A stretch of 64,000 nt of DNA from Endozoicomonas sp965196975 (lineage in GTDB: Bacteria > Pseudomonadota > Gammaproteobacteria > Pseudomonadales > Endozoicomonadaceae), in NCBI RefSeq assembly GCF_965196975.1, contig NZ_OZ239981.1, forward strand, positions 3,906,001 through 3,970,000, written 5' to 3'. Position numbers and translations under genes: made by a program. Each line of letters starts with the position of its first letter. The stretch's first letter is position 1. Below the pieces are notes generated by a model. That model searched no databases and had not been told where the DNA came from. It saw only the letters and a program-made list of their open reading frames with translations. Shown here piece after piece: positions 37,011-45,670 of this stretch.

Positions 37011-37979
37011 ATGAGACTGACTTTTCTCGGAACATCAGCAGGTATGCCAACTACCGACAGAAATGTCACTGCACTGGCTCTTGCTATTGATGATGCTAAA
37101 CAGTGGTATCTGGTGGATTGTGGTGAAGGAACACAGCATCAATTGCTTCGCTGTCGCTATACACTCAGTAATCTCAAAACCATCTTTATTACTCATGTTC
37201 ACGGCGATCACATGTACGGCCTGCCAGGGCTGATTACCTCCGCCAGTATGCAGGGACGGCAAGCCCCCCTGACCATCTGCGCACCGGATGGCGTACAGCA
37301 GTTTGTTGAAGCCGCATTACACTACTCAGATGTCTCCCACCTTCCATTCAGTATTGAGTATATTCACAGTGACCAGTCAGATTTTCAGTATCAGGATAAT
37401 CAGGTAACAGTGACCGCTCATGAGCTCTCTCATCGTGTTCCCAGCTTCGCTTATCGTTTTGTGGAGAAAACATTAAGCACTCAACTCAATATTGACCAAC
37501 TGAATACGCTGGGAGTCCCCAAGGGAAAGCTGTGGGGACTGTTGCAAAAAGGACAGGAAGTCACTCTTGAAGATGGCAGACGTATTTCTCCTGAGCAGGT
37601 TATGCAACCTCCACCTGGTAGCCGCATCGCGGTGATTGCGGGAGATAACGATAAGCCAGAGCTATTAATTGATGCCCTTCAGGGTGCGCATGTCTTGGTT
37701 CATGAAGCCACGCTAACCGATGCGGCTCTGCAAAAGGTCGGCCCAGTCTGGATGCACAGCTCAGCTCGTATGGTTGCAGAAGCTGCTGAGGCCAGTGGTG
37801 TTCCAAACCTGATCCTTACCCACTTCAGTGGGCGCTACCAACTCTCTCCTGAAGCGGGCCCAAACAGTGTATTGGCATTAAAAGCTGAAGCTGAAAGTTA
37901 TTGCTCCTGTAATATCGGTATGGCCACAGATTTAAGTGTTTGGGAGCTAGATCGGGCAAATCGGTTAATTACCGCTTGA
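37011..37979 (+). CDS. rnz: ribonuclease Z
   Basis: RNase Z is a metallo-beta-lactamase endonuclease/exonuclease that processes tRNA 3' ends. The 322 residues contain the zinc motif THVHGDHMYGLPG (H62, H64, D66, H67), DCGEG for substrate positioning, AHELSHRVPS, the flexible-arm region around 160-200, AGDND, HEAT and LTHFSGRY (last His). Length is standard for the short form. It stands alone within the accessory block, with its own upstream region. Confidence 0.95.
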   Translation: MRLTFLGTSAGMPTTDRNVTALALAIDDAKQWYLVDCGEGTQHQLLRCRYTLSNLKTIFITHVHGDHMYGLPGLITSASMQGRQAPLTICAPDGVQQFVEAALHYSDVSHLPFSIEYIHSDQSDFQYQDNQVTVTAHELSHRVPSFAYRFVEKTLSTQLNIDQLNTLGVPKGKLWGLLQKGQEVTLEDGRRISPEQVMQPPPGSRIAVIAGDNDKPELLIDALQGAHVLVHEATLTDAALQKVGPVWMHSSARMVAEAAEASGVPNLILTHFSGRYQLSPEAGPNSVLALKAEAESYCSCNIGMATDLSVWELDRANRLITA

Positions 37980-37990
37980 ATACACAACCC

Positions 37991-38245
37991 TCATTCGTCA
38001 GACATATCATGATCGCTAAATGACGATAATTGAGTTTTCAGAATAAAGTTAACGACCATCCCGCTAAAACCAGGTAAGCGATCGTCAGCAAGCATATACA
38101 ACATCACACTTTCAAAACACCTGATAGATGTGAGTATTAAAATCAGAAGCGCACTGGTGACAGAGCCTGAAAAAGCATAAATCTGCTGAACCAAGTTACC
38201 GTTTGACGGTCTCACGTTACCAGTTCTTCGTTCATATGATGGCAA
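37991..38245 (-). CDS. possible small single-pass membrane protein
   Basis: An 84-codon frame between rnz and the lipase gene, antisense to nothing else. It has one hydrophobic stretch (SVTSALLILILTSI) and an acidic tail. The ATG has no good ribosome site, since the sequence before it is the complement of the lipase ribosome site. Could equally be chance. Confidence 0.25.
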   Translation of the reverse strand: MPSYERRTGNVRPSNGNLVQQIYAFSGSVTSALLILILTSIRCFESVMLYMLADDRLPGFSGMVVNFILKTQLSSFSDHDMSDE

Positions 38246-38252
38246 AGGTGGA

Positions 38253-39230
38253 ATGATGGTAGCTAAAAGAAAGATGGTTTTTTCTTATTTTATTATCATC
38301 GTTCTGAAAACCATCCCTGTCGTTTCGGCATTTGAAGGCAGTAGTGCTGCAGGTCTATCTCCATATTCATCCGATAATGCAACCAGTGACACCAGAAACC
38401 CCGAAATTACTGTAGACTCTAATCTGGCTGAGTTTCTCTATCCTTATGCCCTCACCAGCCTTTTGGCATACAGCTATAAACTGGAGCACTCAAACCCTCA
38501 AAGAAGCCAGTGGAACATTGTCCGCCTTGAGCATCAGCAGTTAAAACCGTTAACCGCCTCTGATCTCCTTACCACTGAAGCTGAAACGCATTTCAATCAG
38601 AAAACCGGCCGCTTCGAAGGAAGGTCCTCTGGGTTACAGGCTCGTGGTCTTATTCATACACCCACTGATACCCTTATTCTTGGATTTGCGGGCACCGTCT
38701 TCGAGGCTAACTATCGCAGCCTGGTCACCATGACGGCCTCGTTTCAAATCTCTCAAAATTACGAACCCGAAATTTTGCATGAAGCTGCTTACCTTTGTAA
38801 AAGCCTCAATGAAAGCCGTCGTTTTAAACGCATAGTGCTAACAGGAAGCTCTCTGGGAGGAGCCATAGCACAGTACGCAAGTTTGGCCTGTGGCTCTCAG
38901 GCGATCGTTTTTAATACTTTGACTCTTCCTGAGAAGCTACGCCTGAAAGCAGTCCTCTCTCGCAGCCAGATGGATCGAGCGCCTGCACACAGGATCCTGA
39001 AAGAGCACGAAAAGACGTTGATAGTAAGCAAAGTTCAAGGGGAGAGCCTCAATACCCTAAACTCATGGAGTCACTATTTTTTACAAAGCTCCCTCCCAAA
39101 AGGGGTGGCCGTTTTCGTTATCCCATCTGCAAATCCAACCTCAAGCCCTATTTCCCGACACTGGGCGCCTGCTATCGTGCATGCCCTGGAAAAACAAGCA
39201 GGATATTACTTCGAAAGTAGCGACTTGTAG
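38253..39230 (+). CDS. exported class 3-type lipase
   Basis: A 325-residue alpha/beta-hydrolase with a signal peptide (MMVAKRKMVFSYFIIIVLKT, cleavage near VSA/FE). Lipase motifs: GFAGTVFEANY (oxyanion strand, near residue 150), nucleophile elbow GSSLGGAIAQYA (serine about 199) and a C-terminal SRHWAPAIVHAL with a candidate catalytic His. The acidic residue is not certain. AAAGGTGGA directly before the ATG supports the start. The location would be periplasmic or extracellular. Substrate unknown; triacylglycerol or phospholipid esters are typical of the family. Confidence 0.8.
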   Translation: MMVAKRKMVFSYFIIIVLKTIPVVSAFEGSSAAGLSPYSSDNATSDTRNPEITVDSNLAEFLYPYALTSLLAYSYKLEHSNPQRSQWNIVRLEHQQLKPLTASDLLTTEAETHFNQKTGRFEGRSSGLQARGLIHTPTDTLILGFAGTVFEANYRSLVTMTASFQISQNYEPEILHEAAYLCKSLNESRRFKRIVLTGSSLGGAIAQYASLACGSQAIVFNTLTLPEKLRLKAVLSRSQMDRAPAHRILKEHEKTLIVSKVQGESLNTLNSWSHYFLQSSLPKGVAVFVIPSANPTSSPISRHWAPAIVHALEKQAGYYFESSDL

Positions 39231-39337
39231 CTTAACCAGCATACAGAAAATCGGATTTGCTACGGCTTATCGCCCCACTGTTTTTCTGGTAATCGTGATA
39301 CACTCCCATGCTTGGTTCATAAAGAAGTTGATTATTA

Positions 39338-39958
39338 ATGTCTGATATCTACAAAACCATGGAAGAACGGGTCAGCTACGGTATTGGCCGCCAGATGGGA
39401 GATCAACTGGCATCCAACCCAATCGCTGGCTTATCGATTGATGCGGTACTGGCTGGTCTGGCTGATGCTCTGAATGGGGCAGAAAGCGCGGTTTCCCATG
39501 AAGACCTGCATGCAGCATTTACCGAGATGCAAAAGCGCCTGCAGGCTGAAGAAGCAGAAAAAGCACGTGTTCTGTCTGCAGAAGGTGAGCAGTTTCTGGC
39601 AGAAAACGCGAAACGCGAAGGTGTTCAGGTCACTGAATCCGGCCTGCAGTTTGAAGTGATTACTGAAGGCAGTGGTGAAAAGCCAACTCGTGCCAGTACC
39701 GTAAGAACTCATTACCACGGCACCCTGATTGACGGCACCGTATTCGATAGCTCCGTTCAACGTGGCGAACCTGCGGAATTTCCGGTATCTGGAGTGATTG
39801 CAGGCTGGACTGAAGCTCTGCAAATGATGAATGTGGGCTCCAAATGGAAACTGTTTGTTCCTTATCACCTCGCTTATGGCGAGCGCGGTGCAGGTGGTGC
39901 AATCGGCCCATACACGACACTGGTTTTCGAAGTTGAACTGCTGGATGTCGTAGCCTGA
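39338..39958 (+). CDS. fklB: FKBP-type peptidyl-prolyl isomerase, FklB type
   Basis: A 206-residue isomerase with an N-terminal helical dimerisation domain (1-90, long Ala/Glu/Lys helix) and a C-terminal FKBP domain (about 105-206: VRTHYHGTLIDGTVFDSS, GVIAGWTEALQMMNVGSKW, LAYGERGAGG, LVFEVELLDV). No signal peptide is present, so it is cytoplasmic like FklB rather than exported like FkpA or Mip. Followed by a good terminator. Confidence 0.92.
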   Translation: MSDIYKTMEERVSYGIGRQMGDQLASNPIAGLSIDAVLAGLADALNGAESAVSHEDLHAAFTEMQKRLQAEEAEKARVLSAEGEQFLAENAKREGVQVTESGLQFEVITEGSGEKPTRASTVRTHYHGTLIDGTVFDSSVQRGEPAEFPVSGVIAGWTEALQMMNVGSKWKLFVPYHLAYGERGAGGAIGPYTTLVFEVELLDVVA

Positions 39959-39980
39959 ATATAGCTACCCAGCTGAATAA

Positions 39981-40014
39981 GCAAAGTGATTTTGTAAACG
40001 AAAAATCACTTTGC
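39981..40014. terminator. terminator after fklB
   Basis: A perfect 13-bp stem (GCAAAGTGATTTT / AAAATCACTTTGC) with an 8-nt loop, followed after CGCTGTA by TTTTTT, lies 22 bp after the fklB stop. Confidence 0.85.
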
Positions 40015-40230
40015 CGCTGTATTTTTTGTGCAAAGAAACCTTAATGGGAATACTTATTGAAAAGCCGGCGTTCTTAAGTCTAAATATTTATAAATTTAAA
40101 TAAGCATTAAAATAGATTGTAAAGATTGAATGCATTTAAAACCACACACTATCCTAGATTAAGTCAATCATGATTCCTGCATATTCAGGATACTGATAAT
40201 TATAAATATGGTTTAGAACAGGGCTTGATT

Positions 40231-40677
40231 ATGGATACTAAAAAATCACTAAACCGTCAGGGCATCGAAAAGAGGACAGTAGAAGAGCTATCCTCTGAAG
40301 TTGTCATGACTGAAGTTCAAGACTCTTTGTCCTCAATTTCTCCCCCTGTTAACAATCCCCCCCCTAAACAGATGCTCTCCCGCTTAGTATCCATACTGGA
40401 TACAATGCCCCACATCAGCTTCAACTTATCAGGGTTGCCTGAGTATAAAAACTATCACGAGTTCGTTGACGAGTGGAAAGAAGACTTTCAGACGCGTATT
40501 TATCTCATTCAAGAACTATCTGATTCAGTTATCGAACGTTATAAGGACTTGAAGACAATCTTCAAAGAACACGGGGAAGAGCACATAGAAGAATTCATAG
40601 ATAGCTTCAAAGCACGAAAAGCTTTGATGATGGGTCAACATAATTTACGTTTTAATTTTCATAACACACCCGGATGA
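40231..40677 (+). CDS. small helical protein of unknown function
   Basis: About 148 residues from the ATG at 40231; an AGGG lies 10 bp upstream, and the two-codon longer frame begins at a TTG. A Ser/Pro-rich N-terminus (SISPPVNNPPPKQ) precedes a helical C-terminal half (residues 75-135). No signal peptide or known domain. AT-rich upstream sequence and isolation are like the other accessory genes. Function unknown. Confidence 0.6.
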   Translation: MDTKKSLNRQGIEKRTVEELSSEVVMTEVQDSLSSISPPVNNPPPKQMLSRLVSILDTMPHISFNLSGLPEYKNYHEFVDEWKEDFQTRIYLIQELSDSVIERYKDLKTIFKEHGEEHIEEFIDSFKARKALMMGQHNLRFNFHNTPG

Positions 40678-40760
40678 TCTACCCACAGTATGGCGAAAGG
40701 ATAAAGCAGAAATCTGGATCCGAAAATATACAAGAAGATTAGTCATTTTAAATAAACTCA

Positions 40761-40796
40761 GTTGTGGATAAGTATATAGCTACACTTATCCACAAC
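40761..40796. promoter_or_regulatory. perfect hairpin whose arms are inverted DnaA-box sequences
   Basis: GTTGTGGATAAGT and ACTTATCCACAAC form a 13-bp stem with a 10-nt centre. Each arm contains TTATCCACA, the consensus DnaA box, in opposite orientation. It lies 17 bp beyond the gpmI stop and could instead be a hairpin terminator, but no T-run follows on either side. Confidence 0.5.
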
Positions 40797-40813
40797 AGGG
40801 AATACTGAAAAAT

Positions 40814-42346
40814 TTACTTAACCAGCAAAGATTTTCCAGACATCTCGGCAGGCTGTTCCACACCCATCAAATCCAGCAGGGTTGGAGCCAGGTCAGACAG
40901 AATACCGTCTTTCAGCTGAATAGCCTGAGGTCCCGCGTAAACCAGAGGAACCAGCTCACAGGTGTGGGCAGTGTGCGCCTGACCGGTTGTCGGGTCTTCC
41001 ATCTGCTCGGCGTTACCGTGGTCAGCGGTGATCAGGCACTGGCCACCCACCTCTTCCAGGGCTTCCACCACACGGCCGATGCTTTCGTCTACCGCTTCAA
41101 CTGCCTTAACCGCTGCATTGAAGTCACCGGTATGGCCAACCATATCGCAGTTTGCGTAGTTACAGATGATCAGGTCGTGCTCACCACTGCGAATTTCCTG
41201 AACCAGACGATCGGTGACTTCAGGAGCACTCATTTCTGGCTGAAGATCGTAGGTTGCTACTTTTGGAGAGGCGACCAGCACACGCTTCTCACCATCAAAC
41301 GGCTCTTCACGACCGCCACTGAAGAAGAAGGTTACGTGAGCGTACTTCTCGGTTTCAGCAATACGGAGCTGGGTCTTGCCCAGTTTCTCCATGTATTCAC
41401 CCAGCGTGTTCACCAGCTCACTTGGCGGGAACGCACAAGGTGCATGAATGTCCGCAGAGTACTGAGTCAGCATCACGAAGCCAGCCAGACTGGCCACACG
41501 GCTGCGCTGGAAACCTTCAAAGTCCTGATCAACAAATGCACGGGTGATTTCACGGGCACGGTCAGCACGGAAGTTCATAAATACCAGTGCGTCGCCATCG
41601 TTCAGGCGGGCTGCTTCCGCACCGATCACAGTCGCTTTGACAAACTCATCGTTTTCATCACGCTCATAAGCGGCCTTCAGGCCTTCTACAGCGGTTGCAG
41701 CAGAGAACTCGGCCTTGCCATCAGTGATGAGGTCATAAGCCTGCTGTACACGATCCCAGCGGTTATCACGATCCATGGCGAAGTAACGACCGATCAGGCT
41801 GGCTACACGGCCGATGCCTTTCTCTTTCAGCAGGGCGTCCAGTTTTTCCAGGGACGATTCAGCGCTGCGCGGTGGGGTATCACGACCATCCAGGAAGGCG
41901 TGTACATAGACTTCTTTAGCACCACGACGGGCAGCCAGCTCAATCATGGCATGAATGTGGTCTTCATGGCTGTGAACACCACCGAGTGAAACCAGCCCCA
42001 TAATATGAACGGCTTTACCTGCACTGATGGCTTTATCCACAACGCCGGTAATCACATCGTTTTCGTAGAAGTCGCCGTCCTGAATGGCTTTGGTAATGCG
42101 GGTCAGCTCCTGGTAAACCACGCGACCGGCACCCAGATTCATATGGCCAACTTCACTGTTACCCATCTGGCCGTCGGGCAGGCCAACGTCCATTCCGGAG
42201 CCGGAAACGAAGCTGTGAGGGTTATCTTTCCAAAGACGGTCCATTACCGGCGTTTTGGCGGCCAGAATGGCGTTGCTGTCTTTTTCTTCACGGTAGCCGT
42301 AACCATCAAGGATGATCAGGGCGGTAGGTGTGCGCTTATCAGTCAT
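40814..42346 (-). CDS. gpmI: cofactor-independent phosphoglycerate mutase
   Basis: This glycolytic enzyme interconverts 2- and 3-phosphoglycerate in the cytoplasm with two Mn ions and a phosphoserine intermediate. The 510 residues match the family. D14 (ILDGYG), catalytic S64 (MGNSEVGHMN), HSHEDH, DGRDTPP, NFRADRAR and the C-terminal metal motifs DHGNAEQM and AHTCELVPLVY are all in place. Its usual neighbours envC-ctpA lie at 27.5-30.2 kb, so the ancestral cluster is broken by an accessory block. Confidence 0.97.
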   Translation of the reverse strand: MTDKRTPTALIILDGYGYREEKDSNAILAAKTPVMDRLWKDNPHSFVSGSGMDVGLPDGQMGNSEVGHMNLGAGRVVYQELTRITKAIQDGDFYENDVITGVVDKAISAGKAVHIMGLVSLGGVHSHEDHIHAMIELAARRGAKEVYVHAFLDGRDTPPRSAESSLEKLDALLKEKGIGRVASLIGRYFAMDRDNRWDRVQQAYDLITDGKAEFSAATAVEGLKAAYERDENDEFVKATVIGAEAARLNDGDALVFMNFRADRAREITRAFVDQDFEGFQRSRVASLAGFVMLTQYSADIHAPCAFPPSELVNTLGEYMEKLGKTQLRIAETEKYAHVTFFFSGGREEPFDGEKRVLVASPKVATYDLQPEMSAPEVTDRLVQEIRSGEHDLIICNYANCDMVGHTGDFNAAVKAVEAVDESIGRVVEALEEVGGQCLITADHGNAEQMEDPTTGQAHTAHTCELVPLVYAGPQAIQLKDGILSDLAPTLLDLMGVEQPAEMSGKSLLVK

Positions 42347-42780
42347 GGGCTCTTAACCTTGGCGAACTGGATGGCCATAGAAAAGGCTGCGTCTGGAAGC
42401 GTGTCCGAGATAAGGCTGCATTTTTGTCTTATCAGCCTGCGTCAGCGATCTCTTGAACCAACCTCATGGTGAGTGGAATGGTTCGCATTCTACCTGCTTT
42501 GCCGCCGGTTTCCAGTGAAATGCCAGTAATTGCAAACTATCACATCAGAAGGCGTCAACCGGCGATATTCCTTGGAAATTTCTGCAATTTCCTGAAATTA
42601 TCCGCACAATTATCACCGACAACCTTTATACGGTAATTTTAGTTGGCGAAGGGTTTTTGTACTAACGCACAATGCAGACAAAAAGCCTGCCAGCTTTTTT
42701 CCGTGGTTTCGTCCTTACTTTCCTGAGGCGGGATAAGTATACTTGCCTCCTTTCAATTTATAGATTGACAGCTTGTCGGC
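42347..42780. other. divergent upstream region of gpmI and the rhodanese gene
   Basis: This 434-bp region must hold the two divergent promoters. Apart from short inverted stretches near 42400 (GATAAGGCTG / GTCTTATC) I see no gene and no recognisable regulatory motif. Confidence 0.4.
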
Positions 42781-43197
42781 ATGGAACAATTCATAGAGTT
42801 TATCATTAACCACCCCCTGCACGTTGGTGCACTGGTGGCGCTGGCCAGCGCACTGGCCTTCACTGAAATGCGTAAGGGTGGGCAGAGTGTTTCCACCGCC
42901 CAGCTGACCCAAATGGTCAATCAGGACCAGGGTGTGGTGATCGACGTTCGGGAAAAAGCAGACTTTTCCAAAGGTCATATCGTAAACGCCATCAACATTC
43001 CTTATGCAAAAATCAAGGAACGTGCTGGCGAACTGGAAAAATACCGTGAAAAGACCATCATTGTGGTCGACGCCATGGGACAACACAGCTGCAGTGTTGG
43101 CAAAACGCTGAAAACTGAAGGCTTTGCCAATGTGGTCAGGCTTCAGGGTGGTATGTCTACCTGGACCTCTGACAGCCTGCCAGTCGTCAAGAAATAG
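42781..43197 (+). CDS. YibN-like membrane-anchored rhodanese-fold protein
   Basis: A 138-residue protein with an N-terminal membrane anchor (HPLHVGALVALASALAF) and a cytoplasmic rhodanese domain (about 36-135: VVIDVREKADFSKGHIVNAINIP, VRLQGGMSTW). At the active-site loop the sequence is VVDAMGQHSC, with Asp in the normal Cys position and a Cys seven residues later, the arrangement also found in E. coli YibN. Sulfurtransferase activity is therefore doubtful. It lies just before secB, as yibN does, but the intervening glutaredoxin gene grxC of the usual cluster is missing. Confidence 0.9.
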   Translation: MEQFIEFIINHPLHVGALVALASALAFTEMRKGGQSVSTAQLTQMVNQDQGVVIDVREKADFSKGHIVNAINIPYAKIKERAGELEKYREKTIIVVDAMGQHSCSVGKTLKTEGFANVVRLQGGMSTWTSDSLPVVKK

Positions 43198-43273
43198 GCT
43201 CAGGCTGGACAATCTGCACGATCGTTACCAAAATGCGTTATTCGCTTAGTTCATCAAAAGTAAGGAAATGACA

Positions 43274-43750
43274 ATGGCTGATAATCAGCAGCAGGCACCG
43301 CAGTTTGCGTTGCAGCGAATCTACATGAAAGATATCTCCTTTGAATCTCCAAAGGCGCCTGAAATCTTTCAGAAGCAGTGGCAGCCAGAAGTCAAACTGG
43401 ACCTGAGCACCAGCAACCGTCCGCTGGAAGAAGGCCTGTACGAAGTGGTTCTGTCCCTGACCGTGACCGTAGAAAACGGTACTGAAGACAGCAAGGAAAC
43501 GGCTTTCGTGACTGAAGTGCATCAAGCAGGTGTCTTCCTGGCCAAAGGTCTGGACGAAGAAGAACTGCACCGTACCCTGGGTGCTTTCTGCCCGAACATC
43601 CTGTTCCCATACGCCCGTGAAGCCATCGATAACCTGGTACTGCGTGGCAGCTTCCCTCCGCTCATGCTGGCGCCAGTGAACTTCGACGCACTTTACATGC
43701 AGGCTCGCGAACAGCAGTCCGCTCAGCAGCAGCCAGAAGCCTTTAACTGA
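43274..43750 (+). CDS. secB: protein-export chaperone SecB
   Basis: SecB is a homotetrameric cytosolic chaperone that keeps preproteins unfolded and delivers them to SecA. The sequence (about 158 residues) has the conserved FALQRIYMKDISFESP N-terminus, the VVLSLTVTV strands, and AFCPNILFPYAREAIDNLVLRGSFPPLMLAPVNFDALY. TAAGGA about 8 bp before the ATG at 43274 favours that start over the one two codons earlier. It could well serve the many exported proteins of the pilus locus nearby, though that is general. Confidence 0.96.
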   Translation: MADNQQQAPQFALQRIYMKDISFESPKAPEIFQKQWQPEVKLDLSTSNRPLEEGLYEVVLSLTVTVENGTEDSKETAFVTEVHQAGVFLAKGLDEEELHRTLGAFCPNILFPYAREAIDNLVLRGSFPPLMLAPVNFDALYMQAREQQSAQQQPEAFN

Positions 43751-43811
43751 TAAACGCGACCCGTTTCCCGCTTACCGATGCCCGAACAAGCCAGATCACC
43801 TGCGCTGTTGT

Positions 43812-43846
43812 GGGAAACGGGAAACGGGAAACGGGAAACGGGAAAC
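43812..43846. repeat. GGGAAAC heptamer, five tandem copies
   Basis: Five exact copies of GGGAAAC lie between secB and trmL. A GTTTCCC in the opposite sense at about 43763 can pair with them. It may act as a hairpin between convergent transcripts. Confidence 0.9.
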
Positions 43847-43857
43847 GATCTAACAAT

Positions 43858-44322
43858 CTAACTTCCTCCTGCAAACCCCATCTGCCGCCAGGCTTCATAG
43901 ACCATCACTGCCACCGTATTGGACAGATTCAAGCTCCGGCTGTCCGGGAGCATGGGTAATCTCAACACCTGATCTTGAGGCAGAGACGCCAGTATTTCCG
44001 CTGGTAAGCCACGGGTTTCCGGGCCAAAGAGCAGAGCATCTCCCTCACGAAACGCGCAGCAACTGTAATTACTGGTACCCTTGGTGCTCAATGCCAGCAC
44101 ACGACCCGGTTTGACGGTTTCCAGAAAGCTCGGGTAGTCCGGGTGAATCTTCAGCTCGGCAAACTCATGATAATCCAGCCCGGCCCGCTTCAACCGTTGA
44201 TCATCCAGCTCAAAGCCCAGGGGTTCTATGAGATGCAGGCGAAAGCCGGTATTGGCACAGAGGCGGATGATATTGCCGGTATTGGGGGGGATTTCCGGCT
44301 GGTAGAGAACAACATCAAGCAT
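43858..44322 (-). CDS. trmL: tRNA (cytidine/uridine-34 2'-O-)-methyltransferase TrmL
   Basis: A SPOUT-class methyltransferase that modifies the wobble base of tRNA-Leu. Motifs: PEIPPNTGNIIRLCANTG near the N-terminus (motif 1), LLFGPETRGLP (motif 2) and LRLPMLPDSRSLNLSNTVA VMVYEA (motif 3, the SAM-binding knot). The start is set at MLDVVLYQPEIPPNTGN (44322, 154 residues), which matches the family; the longer frame adds ten residues from 44352. Convergent with secB. Confidence 0.93.
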   Translation of the reverse strand: MLDVVLYQPEIPPNTGNIIRLCANTGFRLHLIEPLGFELDDQRLKRAGLDYHEFAELKIHPDYPSFLETVKPGRVLALSTKGTSNYSCCAFREGDALLFGPETRGLPAEILASLPQDQVLRLPMLPDSRSLNLSNTVAVMVYEAWRQMGFAGGS

Positions 44323-44391
44323 GGGCAGATCCAACAGATGACAGAGCGCCAATCATAGAGCATCTGGAGGGGGTGGAACTACAGAGAGCAA

Positions 44392-44626
44392 TGATTTTTG
44401 AACCACAAAGAGCACTGGTAATTGCTCCTCGGTAACTGCTCCATGCGTTACCCTAACTCCCGCTTCCATGCAGTCGTGCATTACCAGCACGTCCACCATC
44501 CTTGGCGGTCGCATAAAGAAAAGATTTTTGGTTTTTTCTACCAAAAACTCAGACCTACCTCAATTTCCATAGATCCAGGATAGAAAACCTTTATGGGCTC
44601 TGTGGTCTTTGTGGTTCAAAAGGCTT
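44392..44626. repeat. inverted pair of the CTTTGTGGTTCAAAA intergenic repeat
   Basis: TTTTGAACCACAAAG near 44392 and CTTTGTGGTTCAAAA near 44608-44622 are perfect 15-bp inverted copies, each extended by CTCTGTGG-like sequence. Related pairs occur near 12608, 14470 and 46460. The 200 bp between them contain no gene I can support. Confidence 0.6.
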
Positions 44627-44640
44627 TTGATCTCAACAGC

Positions 44641-44766
44641 CTAGCCAGCCTGGGTAAACCCGAAGATCATCACCAGTGTCAAAAACAAGGCGAGCATATT
44701 ACCGCCACAGCCATAGCGGAACAGTTTGCTGTCATTGCGATTGTGGTCGTAGGGAGACAAGTCCAT
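44641..44766 (-). CDS. 41-residue single-pass membrane protein
   Basis: The minus-strand frame starts at an ATG (complement 44764-44766) with GAGG 9 bp upstream. It encodes MDLSPYDHNRNDSKLFRYGC followed by GGNMLALFLTLVMIFGFTQAG: a hydrophilic N-terminus and one C-terminal membrane helix. The clear ribosome site and membrane-protein pattern argue for a real gene. Function unknown; the family is not recognised. Confidence 0.45.
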   Translation of the reverse strand: MDLSPYDHNRNDSKLFRYGCGGNMLALFLTLVMIFGFTQAG

Positions 44767-45670
44767 TGTCAAAAGCCTCAAATCGGGGATTCATACAAAG
44801 AGATGTCTTTTAAGAATAGTTTATGAATCTGGTGTTCAAGGTGGATGGAACCAGTGGCTATTTATGGGGAGTCAACGGTTAGTCAGTGTTTTCATCACAA
44901 AGTGCTCAACGTACACAGCATTTTTTTATGCTGTCACTATCACACTCCAGTGAAAACCAAAAACAAGGAAATAGTTTCCAAGTCTGTACTTCGTCGCAGC
45001 GAACCAATAACCAAAACACATTAAGAGTCTTGTGCCCTGTGCGGTTCAGGAAAAAACCGATGACATTTCTGTGACAGTGAAAAGTGATAATGAAGCGTGG
45101 AATGGCTGATCATTCAGGCGGCTTCGGCATAATGCATCAGCCAGGAAGCTGGATGGGAATAAGCAGCATTTTCAGCTGTGAAGAAGCGATAGAAAAACGC
45201 AACAAATTGGTAAGTAGTGAGACAGACTGTGCGAGCATAAAACTGACAATTATCGACCAAGCACAGATGCTCGCACACACCCCATTCGTAAAAACCGAAA
45301 GTCAGCAAAATTTATTGTGATACGAGTCACAAAAAGCTTGAGTATTATTCCGAGATGTTGAAAATCGGGGATCGATATAATGGCTGACCAAAAGTTTACA
45401 ATCTGTCTGAAAGTCATACAGCAGAGGGCTTTGGTCACAAAACAACCATTATCCGGTGTTGACTTGAAAAGGTTTGTGACTGGGTTTGTGGAAAGTGTGA
45501 ATCGTTAACTGTAAATAGTGACTGGTTAAGCGTAACAAGCGGGGTTGCCCCTTATCTATTCACTCTTCACCATTGACTATTCCCCTTTTCCCCAATCACC
45601 AACCAGGCGACATCGGATCAGAACGTAATCACAGGCAAACGGCAGCTAACCACTGCATGGGGGCAAAAGA
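44767..45670. other. 900-bp stretch without a supported gene before the pilus locus
   Basis: Short frames exist on both strands (for example 45084-45320 +), but none has a ribosome site or protein-like composition. A CACAAA/TTTGTG-rich sequence recurs (44893, 45441, 45475). The promoter of the pilin-like gene at 45671 must be in the last part. Confidence 0.4.

Noticed and set aside
40964..41989. 341-codon + strand frame
   Set aside because: It is antisense to gpmI, which has all its catalytic motifs.
42781..43197. loss of rhodanese active-site Cys as a novelty
   Set aside because: The same VVD...C arrangement is found in YibN of E. coli, so it is normal for this group.
45084..45320. 78-codon + strand frame before the pilus locus
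   Set aside because: Overlapping frames occur on the other strand, there is no ribosome site, and composition is not protein-like.
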